Below, piece by piece: positions 34,526 to 41,777 of a stretch of 64,000 bases of DNA (position 1 is its first letter; each line of letters begins with the position of its first letter). The DNA lies in the NCBI GenBank assembly GCA_035533295.1, contig DATLUA010000057.1:9280-73279 (forward strand). Reading direction: 5' to 3'. The translations under genes and the position numbers were made by a program. This DNA is from JAGWJU01 sp035533295. Its GTDB lineage: Bacteria > Elusimicrobiota > Elusimicrobia > UBA1565 > UBA9628. The notes under the pieces were generated by a model. The model saw nothing but the letters and a program-made list of their open reading frames with translations. It had not been told where the DNA came from and did not search any database.

Positions 34526-35053
34526 ATGGATCAAGAGAACGCTCTCAAGCACGTGGAGAGCGTTCTCTCCCTGACCGCGGACAGGGCCGCGGTGCTGCAA
34601 AGCAAGCTCGAGGAGATTTTTTTCCGGGCCCAGCGGCTTTCGAACGCGCTGAAAAATGGGACCAAAAACGCGGACTACATGTTCGGATATGATCTGCAGC
34701 ATTTCCGGAGCGAAGTGCGGGCTTTCGGCATCGAACTTTCCGCCGTTCCCAATATGATCGGAGGGCTCGAGCGCGGAGCGGCCTACGAGGGAGCGGCCGT
34801 GACCCGGGCTCGGGCCGTCATGCACCTGACTGAACGGCTCAGCCGGGGACTGCACGCGTTTCAGGACATGGCCCTGCTGGCCCAGGCGCATATCCGCGAG
34901 GCGGAGCACAAAATAGAAGCATGGCACATGGTCCAGGATGTCGAGCAGATGGTGCAGAAAGCCCGGCCGCTGCCCATGATGGCCAATAAGGTGCTCATTA
35001 AAATCAGCACGCCGGACGTCAAAGGAGGCGCGCCGCCCGCTCCCGCGGCATAG
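34526..35053 (+). CDS. helical protein of unknown function
   Basis: 175 residues, soluble and almost entirely helical (ALKHVESVLSLTADRAAVLQ at the start, later RAVMHLTERLSRGLHAFQD and a C-terminal VEQMVQKARPLPMMANKVLI). The end is a short Ala/Pro tail. It starts 5 bases after the GYF gene and ends 5 bases before the next gene. I do not recognise it; by position it belongs to the same envelope complex. Confidence 0.6.
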   Translation: MDQENALKHVESVLSLTADRAAVLQSKLEEIFFRAQRLSNALKNGTKNADYMFGYDLQHFRSEVRAFGIELSAVPNMIGGLERGAAYEGAAVTRARAVMHLTERLSRGLHAFQDMALLAQAHIREAEHKIEAWHMVQDVEQMVQKARPLPMMANKVLIKISTPDVKGGAPPAPAA

Positions 35054-35058
35054 CCCTC

Positions 35059-35436
35059 ATGGATTTTCTGTTCAAGGCCGTCACGCCTAAAAAGGTCGTC
35101 CTGTTCATCTTTCTTTTGGCGATGATCAGCCTGGGGCGGCGCTACGGCCATTACGCGAGGGCTTGGTATCTCGCGCGCCGCTATCCGTCCGTAGGCGGCC
35201 CGCCGGCGGCGGGCAAGGACATCAGCGCGCGGATGGAAAACGCGGAGTCCCGCCGGGTCGTCCTGCAGTACCAGAAGGTTTGCGCTCTCCTGGCCGCCGC
35301 GGGCAAGCGCGGGCTCAAGGTGAACGGCTTGAAGGCCGAGGCGGACGCGGCGCTGGCTTTGAATACCCCGGCTTACCGGCGCGAGGCTCTGCAGATTTTG
35401 TCCAAAGTCGAATTTTCCATTCCGCAAAAACCATGA
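35059..35436 (+). CDS. small single-pass membrane protein
   Basis: 125 residues. One membrane helix near the N-terminus (KKVVLFIFLLAMISLGRRYG) and a soluble helical part that reads like a half TPR (VVLQYQKVCALLAAAGKRGL, later YRREALQILSKVEF). The stop overlaps the next start (ATGA). No known family. Confidence 0.6.
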   Translation: MDFLFKAVTPKKVVLFIFLLAMISLGRRYGHYARAWYLARRYPSVGGPPAAGKDISARMENAESRRVVLQYQKVCALLAAAGKRGLKVNGLKAEADAALALNTPAYRREALQILSKVEFSIPQKP

Positions 35437-37715
35437 AATCAAAACGCTTCGCGTCGCGAGCCGGGAGGCAGGCAGTGCTGGGCCGCATACCGGGCGCGGA
35501 GCGTCCAGTACTGGCGGCGATAAGGAAAATACTTTCGCCGCCGGTAAGGAGAATGCTTTGCGGCCCGGCGCCGCTGGCCGTCGCGCTGCTCTTCGCGGCG
35601 CCCTGCCTCAGGGCCCAGAACAAAGACGACGCCCGGGCCGCCTACGCGGCGTTCCTGGCGGGGCGCTTCGCCGAGGCGGAGCGGACCTATCGCTTCATGG
35701 ACGCCATCGGAATTTCATCGGGAGACCCGACCGTCAATCTGGCCTTGACCTTGCGCGACGAGGGCAAGACCCAGGAGGCCCTTCCGTTCTGGATCAAGGC
35801 GTCCTTGTCCCCGAACGCCGACGGGTTCATCTTCGATCAGCTGGGCTGGTCGTATCTCTCCGCGGGCGATTACGACGGGGCGCGCAAGGCCTTTCTTAGC
35901 GGAATCGACCACGCGGCGGTCCTGGCCCAGCAGGCCGAGGGAAATTTGGGGCTGGGGCTGGCGGGCTGGATGGACGATCGGCCGGCGGACGCGCGCGAGG
36001 CTCTGAGAAAGGCCCTCTTGCAAGGCCCCTATGTCCTGCCTGCGGCCTCGCTGGTGATGGCTTGGTCCGCGCTGAAAATGAAGGACGATCCGGCGGCGCT
36101 GGCTTATTTCCGGCAAAGCGTGGCCCTGGATCCGATCAATCTGGAGGCTCTCAAGAGCTTCGCGGTTTTCGAGAAGCGTATCGGGGAGGATTCGGCGGCC
36201 TGGAATCTGTGCCGGATTTTTTTGAGTTTTGATCCTGGAGACGAGGTCATTCGGAAAATGACGCGGAGAGTCGCGGGTTATCTGGCCGGGAGCCCGGAGG
36301 ATTTCCTGCCGGTCCGAAGACTGGCCGAGCCTTTGCTGGATCCTTCCGGGGGGGACGGTTTTCCGCCTTCGGATACGAAGCCCCGCATTCGCGTGGACCT
36401 TTTCTCCGACCGGGAGGCCAAGCCGGCTCTCGCGACCAGGATTTATTTTATGTGCAACGTTCCGTTTCACATCGCGGCGATAAAAAGCGGGGACGTTGTC
36501 GTGGATGACGGAGGCGCCTACCAGCAGTGGACGGCCGTGTTCAGGCCGCAGAGCGACGTGGTCGAGATTCGAGACGCCGAGGATGATCTGGTCTACGAAG
36601 CGAGGCAGCCCGTGCGCATCGAGCCTCAGTCCCGGCTCGGATCGGTGCTGATTAAATCGGCGGTTTTCCAGGACAATTACGGCTTCGATCCTGGGGATCG
36701 CGAGCTTCGCGGCAACCTGGAGATTTGGCCGACGCCCTACGGATTCACCATGCTCAACGACGTCAATTTGGAGGACTATCTGCGCGGCGTCGTGGCCGCG
36801 GTACTGCCCCCGCAAAGCCCGTTCCAGGCCTATAAGGTCCAAGCGGTCATTTCGCGCAGCGCGGCCTATTGGTTCAAGGCCCACCCTCCGGTCGAGCTTC
36901 AAGGCGGACAAATCTGCGATTCCGAAGCGTGCCAGAAATATTTGGGAGTCAGCGCGGAACTGCGCGAGGCCACCCGCGCGGTGGATGAAACCAAGGGCGT
37001 TTTTCTTCTGGGTCCGCAAGGCAAGCCGGCGCGGGCCTGGGAACACGTGGAATGCGGCGGCCGGACCGAGGACGGTTCGGCGGTGGGCGTTCCTAATCTC
37101 GTTTCCGTGACGGACGGACCGACTCCGCTCGCTCCCCTGCGAAGTCCGGAGGACTTGGAGCGTTGGACCCACTCTTTTCCTCCTGCCGACGATTATGACG
37201 GAGAGACCAGCCGGATGCCTCCGGTCGCGGCGCGGTGGATACGGATTTTATCGGAAAAAGATCTGGAATACCGCGCCGCGCTGGTCAAATACATCGGCCC
37301 CATCCGCGGCATCGTGGTCACGCGGCGCAGCCCTACAGGCCGGGTGCTGTCGTTGAAAGTGGAGGGCGAGCAAGGGAACCTGGGCCTGACGGGAGAGAAG
37401 ATGATCAGCGACTTTTTGTCTCCGGGCTCCCTGCGGTCGACGCTCTTTACCATCCAGCCCCTAATGGACGGCGGCCGCAAGGCGCGCTTCTTCATCCTGT
37501 GGGGAGCGGGCACCGGCAGCGGCTTAGGGCTGTGCGAGGCGGGAGCCGTCGGGCAAGCCTCCATCGGGCGCGATTGGCGGCAAATCCTGGCCTTTTATTA
37601 TCCGCGCTTCAGTGTCGGAGCGCTCGGTTTTTCGAGTTCGGCGCCGCGCCAAGACCGCCGCCGATGGAAAAACAAGCGCCACCAGCCGCGCAATCCCCAT
37701 TGGCACGGCCGTTAG
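35433..37715 (+). CDS. exported TPR-SpoIID protein
   Basis: 760 residues. After an unusual basic leader of about 50 residues, a hydrophobic segment (LAVALLFAAPCLRAQ) acts as signal peptide. TPR-like helices cover about 65-320. The C-terminal SpoIID/LytB domain (about 430-745) shows MLNDVNLEDYLRGVVAAVLP, VQAVISRSAAYW, and near the end WGAGTGSGLGLCEAGA with a final ILAFYYPRF. SpoIID-type proteins cut or help cut peptidoglycan glycan strands stripped of stem peptides during envelope remodelling; they occur also in non-sporulating bacteria. The ATG overlaps the preceding stop. Residues 9-46 are encoded by structured repeat copy 2. An alternative start at 35553 would skip the repeat. Confidence 0.85.
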   Translation: MKSKRFASRAGRQAVLGRIPGAERPVLAAIRKILSPPVRRMLCGPAPLAVALLFAAPCLRAQNKDDARAAYAAFLAGRFAEAERTYRFMDAIGISSGDPTVNLALTLRDEGKTQEALPFWIKASLSPNADGFIFDQLGWSYLSAGDYDGARKAFLSGIDHAAVLAQQAEGNLGLGLAGWMDDRPADAREALRKALLQGPYVLPAASLVMAWSALKMKDDPAALAYFRQSVALDPINLEALKSFAVFEKRIGEDSAAWNLCRIFLSFDPGDEVIRKMTRRVAGYLAGSPEDFLPVRRLAEPLLDPSGGDGFPPSDTKPRIRVDLFSDREAKPALATRIYFMCNVPFHIAAIKSGDVVVDDGGAYQQWTAVFRPQSDVVEIRDAEDDLVYEARQPVRIEPQSRLGSVLIKSAVFQDNYGFDPGDRELRGNLEIWPTPYGFTMLNDVNLEDYLRGVVAAVLPPQSPFQAYKVQAVISRSAAYWFKAHPPVELQGGQICDSEACQKYLGVSAELREATRAVDETKGVFLLGPQGKPARAWEHVECGGRTEDGSAVGVPNLVSVTDGPTPLAPLRSPEDLERWTHSFPPADDYDGETSRMPPVAARWIRILSEKDLEYRAALVKYIGPIRGIVVTRRSPTGRVLSLKVEGEQGNLGLTGEKMISDFLSPGSLRSTLFTIQPLMDGGRKARFFILWGAGTGSGLGLCEAGAVGQASIGRDWRQILAFYYPRFSVGALGFSSSAPRQDRRRWKNKRHQPRNPHWHGR
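35456..35569 (+). repeat. structured repeat, copy 2 (inside the SpoIID gene start)
   Basis: Nested stems. The outer pair is GCTGGGCCGC (35477-35486) with GCGGCCCGGC (35560-35569). The inner pair is TACTGGCGGCG (35509-35519) with CGCCGCCGGTA (35536-35546) around a 16-base loop. The 15-mers TAAGGAAAATACTTT (35521-35535) and TAAGGAGAATGCTTT (35545-35559) are near copies. The inner five base pairs differ from copy 1 by compensating changes on both arms. Confidence 0.7.
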
Positions 37716-37716
37716 G

Positions 37717-38868
37717 ATGAAAATCGCCCACATCATCACGCGCTTGGAGTTGGGCGGCGCCCAGCGCAATACGCTTTACACCGTCGCTCACCTGAATCCG
37801 GAGCGCTTTGGCTGCCTGCTGATTTCGGGGGAAGGCGGAATGCTTGACGGCGAGGCCCGCGGGCTTGAGGAGAACAAGCGCATCGGCCTTTATTTCATTC
37901 CGGACTTAATCCGGGAGGTTCGGCCGCTCTCGGACCTGCGCGCGCTTTGGGGCATTATGCGCGTTCTCCGGCGGGAAAAACCCGACGTCGTCCATACGCA
38001 CAGTTCCAAGGCGGGCATCCTCGGGCGCGTGGCCGCGCGGCTTTGCGGCGTTCCGGTCATGGTGCACACCTACCACGGCTTCGGATTTCACCCGCGGCAA
38101 TCCTCTCTGGCACGGCGTTTTTTTATTTTCCTGGAGCGCTTTTGCGCGCGGCGGACGCATGCGTTGGTGTTCGTTTCAAAGTCCAATAGGGATGAGGCGG
38201 CCGGACTCGGCATCGGGGATCCGCGCCGGTATCATCTCATCCGCTCGGGCATCAAGCTTTCGGAGTATCCCGCCGCCGTAACGGACCGCGGGCGCGCCAA
38301 GACCGCCCTCGGCGCCGGATTCCATAAGATCGTCGTGGTCTCCATCGGCAACTTCAAGCCGCAAAAAAACGCCATGGATTTCGTTTCCGCAGCGGAGAGG
38401 GTCTTGGCCGGTAACTCGGAAATCGAATTTCTTTACGTCGGCGACGGAGCGATGCGCGCCGCCGTCGAGGCTCGAATTTTCGCGCGCGGACTCTCTTCCC
38501 GCGTCAAGCTCTTGGGCTGGCGCCAGGACGTCGCGCAAGTTCTCGCCGTTTCGGACATCTTCGTCTTGACCTCCTTGTGGGAAGGCCTGCCACGCGCGCT
38601 TCTCGAAGCGATGGCCTCCGGCTTGGTTCCCGTGTGCTATGCGGCCGACGGCATCGCCGAGATGGTGCAGGACGGAGTCAACGGCTTTCTCATCGCTCCG
38701 GGAGACACGGCGGCCTTGGCCAAGCGCGTCATTCAACTGGCCTCCGACGAACCGTTGCGGCGACGGCTGGGCTTGGAGGCGCGCGAATCGGTGACGCAGG
38801 AATTCGATATCGACGCCATGGTGCGTCTTCAAGAACGGCTCTATCAGGACTTGTCCTCCAGACCTTAG
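37717..38868 (+). CDS. glycosyltransferase family 4
   Basis: 383 residues with two Rossmann domains. The start MKIAHIITRLELGGAQRNTL is the usual GT4 opening (GGAxR/QxxL). VVHTHSSKAGILGRVAARL and VHTYHGFGFH mark the acceptor domain. VSIGNFKPQKN, then LLGWRQDVAQVLAVSDIFVL and WEGLPRALLEAMASGLVPV mark the donor domain with the catalytic EGxPxxxxEA motif. It transfers a sugar from a nucleotide donor to a lipid- or polymer-linked acceptor at the inner membrane face. It starts 1 base after the SpoIID stop, so it belongs to the envelope operon. Sugar and acceptor are unknown. Confidence 0.92.
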   Translation: MKIAHIITRLELGGAQRNTLYTVAHLNPERFGCLLISGEGGMLDGEARGLEENKRIGLYFIPDLIREVRPLSDLRALWGIMRVLRREKPDVVHTHSSKAGILGRVAARLCGVPVMVHTYHGFGFHPRQSSLARRFFIFLERFCARRTHALVFVSKSNRDEAAGLGIGDPRRYHLIRSGIKLSEYPAAVTDRGRAKTALGAGFHKIVVVSIGNFKPQKNAMDFVSAAERVLAGNSEIEFLYVGDGAMRAAVEARIFARGLSSRVKLLGWRQDVAQVLAVSDIFVLTSLWEGLPRALLEAMASGLVPVCYAADGIAEMVQDGVNGFLIAPGDTAALAKRVIQLASDEPLRRRLGLEARESVTQEFDIDAMVRLQERLYQDLSSRP

Positions 38869-38885
38869 GCCGCCTAGGTCCTTAG

Positions 38886-38904
38886 GGTCCCGGCATGTGG
38901 GACC
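38886..38904 (+). terminator. hairpin after the glycosyltransferase
   Basis: GGTCCC, a 7-base loop, then GGGACC, 17 bases after the stop. No T-run follows on this strand, so its terminator activity is doubtful. Confidence 0.3.
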
Positions 38905-38933
38905 AAAGAATGGGGCCGCGAGTGCCAAACGGC

Positions 38934-38976
38934 TCATGATGCTTGAGGGAGGACCGGTTACAATCAAGCATCATGA
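38934..38976 (+). promoter_or_regulatory. 13-bp perfect inverted repeat around the -10 box (candidate operator)
   Basis: TCATGATGCTTGA at 38934-38946 and its exact reverse complement TCAAGCATCATGA at 38964-38976, separated by 17 bases. The spacer holds the -10 candidate and the right arm covers the start codon. The geometry fits a dimeric repressor that would block the promoter. Confidence 0.55.
38959..38964 (+). promoter_or_regulatory. candidate -10 box of the Bat-like operon
   Basis: TACAAT, 8 bases before the ATG at 38973. No ribosome site lies between them, so the transcript would be leaderless or nearly so. No -35 is clear. Confidence 0.4.
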
Positions 38977-41777
38977 AGATCAAGCGCCTCGCCTCCGGGC
39001 TTACCCGGACAGCCGCCGCCGGCTTATCCCTTTTTCTCGTATTGGCGTCGCTCCCGCCGCAAGCATTGGTATTCGCCCAAGACGTTCCCATTGAGAGCGT
39101 TCCCCAGGCGGAGTCGGCGCCGGGCGCAAACGCCGTCGGCCTAGGCAATCAAGTTTCCATTCCTGTCGGGGCGGCGGAAGATTTCCTGTCCAATGGGGCG
39201 GGCTTGGGATCTTTATCGAATGTCGCGGCCGAACTGTCCGGTCCTGCGGAAGCTTCGGCGGCGCTGCCGCGGCAGGCGCCTGCCCAATCCGTCAAGCCGG
39301 AAGCCAATGTCCAAGGGCCCGTTTCAACGCCCATTTCCGCTTCTGCCGACCGCGAAGCCGCGCCGGCCCCAAGCGCCGCCGCCGCTCAGCCCGCCGCGCC
39401 CGCTGCCGCGAGCGGCTCTTCAGCCCAGCGGCTCAAGGCGCGAGTCTCCCGATTTCTCGGCAAAGCCAAGTTTAAATCCGGCGCGTTGGCCAAGGGATCC
39501 GCCGCCGAACTCGCGGCTCAGGGCGCGGCGCGGTTCGACGGCCAAGCGTCGGCGGCGACGTTCGTCGAACCAGCTCGGGCGGGAAAATCCGGTTTTTGGA
39601 CGCATTCGCTGGGCCGCCCGGGAAGCCTCAAGCCTTCCAAGGCCCTGGGCTCGAAGATCGCGGCGCCGTTTTCCCGACTGCGGCGGGTTCCCAAGGCGCT
39701 GACGCGCCGCGCCGCCGATTTCGCGTACCGCCACCGGCCTTTCGCCGGGGAGTTGGATGAATACGGCGGGCCGTCCCATCGTCCCATGAAGTTCGCGACG
39801 CGATTGGCTTACGGGTTCAAATGGGGGGTGAATCTCTTCGGCTTGACGACTATCGCGGGTTACGTGCTGCGCCCCTTCTTGAGCGGCTTGACAACCGGCC
39901 TGCCCTCCTCTCTTCTTGGACTTTTCGGGCGCGTCGAGCTCATGGCGAGCTTGGGCCCCAAGGCGATTGCGCAGGGGCTGGCGTCCGCGCCGTGGCATCT
40001 GCTCTTCGTTCAGGCGCCATTTTTATCCTTATATGAGGAAGCTCAATACCGGGGTTTTGACTTCGGCTTTGCGTTCTTGGGTCTCATCGTGGCCTCAAAA
40101 ATATTATCCACGACGGCTAAAAATCTTGAGAGCATTCCTGATTTCGCCGGAATCCGCGTTAGAACGCAGCGCACCCTAACCGGTTTGAGCAAGGTCTCCA
40201 AGGTCGCCTTTCCGGCGGCCGCAATTTTCTCCGCGGGAGCTTTCGCTTTGGCCCACTTCGCCACTTGGGGATTTAACCCGGCAAGCGCGGCGCTTTGGTT
40301 TCTCTCCGGGGCGGTCTTGGCCGCGGTGGCCTACCGGACGCGGGGGCTCGCGGCGCCCATCGTCGCGCATTTGACCTACAATCTTCTGGGGCTCATCGGC
40401 GGACTGCTGGCCCTTCACTACTTCATGCCGATGGCCTCGGAAATCGCGCGGCTGCTCCTGGCGACCATTTCCGTCGCGTCCTTGCTGCTGACGTATCGTT
40501 CCTACCGCGCGGCCCGCAAGGCGCGCCAATCGCCGGACAAGGCGCCCGCGCGAGCGAGCTTCCTTCGCCGGGCGGTTAAAACTTTGGGCGCCGCGGCCTT
40601 GGTCGCCGTCCTGGCTTTGGGACCCATCCTCAATTCGGCGCGCCAAACCACCACGGTGGAATACTCGGCCCAGGCGCAGACCGTTCCCGCCAAGAAAGCG
40701 CAAGCCTCGGCGTTGGCAGAGCTGCAAAATCTCGGGATTCCCAGCGGGGCCGAGGCTCAGGCCGGCCAGACCGGCGCTTCCGCCATGACGGTCGCTGAAA
40801 TTACCCATCGGGTCAAGCCGGCGGTGGTGATGATCGTGGTCAAGCAGCCGATAGGCGCGGTTGAACAGCTTTGGATGAGAAGCCGCAAATGGCTTGGGCT
40901 GAGCGTTCCCACCCGCTTCATGGAGGCCATCGGTTCCGGGTCCATCCTGACTCCGCAGGGACTGGTGGTGACCAACGGCCACGTGGTCCAGATGGCGGGC
41001 GTGGGCGGCACGGTGATGGTCGTGCTGTCCAACGGCAAACAATATAAAGCCAAGGTGCTGACATTCAGCGCGCCGGAAAGAAAGGACATCGCTTTCCTTC
41101 AGTTGCCCGACATCGGCGCGCCGTGGCCCACGGTTCCCATCGGCAACAGCGCCGCTCTTAAAGAAGGGGACAGAGTTATCGCCATGGGCCATCCCTTGGG
41201 CCTTCCGTTCACCGTGTCACAAGGCGTGGTCAGCGGGCTCAAGGATCCGGATGGGGTCGAGCCGCGCGGAGAGCTTTATCACGACATGATTCAAACCGAC
41301 GCCCCCATCACCCACGGGAACTCCGGCGGCCCGCTCTTGAATCAGGAGGGGGAGCAAATCGGCATCAACACCGCGGGCGTCGACGCCGGCGGCAATATCG
41401 GCTTCGCCATCCCCATGAACGACGTGCTTGCGGCCTTGGGCGAGTTCGCGAAAACGGGGAACGTCGACGCCTCCTGGATGGGCATCGTGGTCGACGGCAC
41501 CAATCCATCCGCTCCGGCCCAGGGTCTTGCCGTGGAGAGCGTCAGATACGGATCTCCCGCGGCCAAGGCCGGCATCGCGTCGGGCGATATAATTTTGGGA
41601 GCGATTTTGAACGGGCATCAAATCGCTTTCCCGGCTTTCCCGGGCTCGCTGATGTTCATGCAAAAGATTTTGGCCCTGTCTAATCCGGGCGAGAGCATCC
41701 AATTGATCGTCAATCATCAGGATCAAATCAAGACCGTCAAGGTCACGACCGCTTCGGCCGAAAAGAGCATGAAATGA
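38973..41777 (+). CDS. CPBP intramembrane metalloprotease fused to HtrA/DegP protease
   Basis: 934 residues. Signal peptide (AAAGLSLFLVLASLPPQALVFA), then an Ala/Pro-rich linker to about 230 with an FDGQAS motif near 188. A polytopic CPBP domain (about 270-510) has all three motifs: Glu355-Glu356-x3-Arg360 in YEEAQYRG, Phe424-x3-His428 in FALAH, and His466-x3-Asn470 in HLTYN. After another membrane helix (about 540-560) comes a trypsin-like domain with His670 (VTNGHVV), Asp705 (KDIAFLQL) and Ser784 (HGNSGGPLL), and a PDZ domain (about 830-930). Both active sites look complete. HtrA proteases degrade or process envelope proteins; CPBP proteases cleave within the membrane. The stop overlaps the next start (ATGA). 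Confidence 0.88.
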   Translation: MKIKRLASGLTRTAAAGLSLFLVLASLPPQALVFAQDVPIESVPQAESAPGANAVGLGNQVSIPVGAAEDFLSNGAGLGSLSNVAAELSGPAEASAALPRQAPAQSVKPEANVQGPVSTPISASADREAAPAPSAAAAQPAAPAAASGSSAQRLKARVSRFLGKAKFKSGALAKGSAAELAAQGAARFDGQASAATFVEPARAGKSGFWTHSLGRPGSLKPSKALGSKIAAPFSRLRRVPKALTRRAADFAYRHRPFAGELDEYGGPSHRPMKFATRLAYGFKWGVNLFGLTTIAGYVLRPFLSGLTTGLPSSLLGLFGRVELMASLGPKAIAQGLASAPWHLLFVQAPFLSLYEEAQYRGFDFGFAFLGLIVASKILSTTAKNLESIPDFAGIRVRTQRTLTGLSKVSKVAFPAAAIFSAGAFALAHFATWGFNPASAALWFLSGAVLAAVAYRTRGLAAPIVAHLTYNLLGLIGGLLALHYFMPMASEIARLLLATISVASLLLTYRSYRAARKARQSPDKAPARASFLRRAVKTLGAAALVAVLALGPILNSARQTTTVEYSAQAQTVPAKKAQASALAELQNLGIPSGAEAQAGQTGASAMTVAEITHRVKPAVVMIVVKQPIGAVEQLWMRSRKWLGLSVPTRFMEAIGSGSILTPQGLVVTNGHVVQMAGVGGTVMVVLSNGKQYKAKVLTFSAPERKDIAFLQLPDIGAPWPTVPIGNSAALKEGDRVIAMGHPLGLPFTVSQGVVSGLKDPDGVEPRGELYHDMIQTDAPITHGNSGGPLLNQEGEQIGINTAGVDAGGNIGFAIPMNDVLAALGEFAKTGNVDASWMGIVVDGTNPSAPAQGLAVESVRYGSPAAKAGIASGDIILGAILNGHQIAFPAFPGSLMFMQKILALSNPGESIQLIVNHQDQIKTVKVTTASAEKSMK

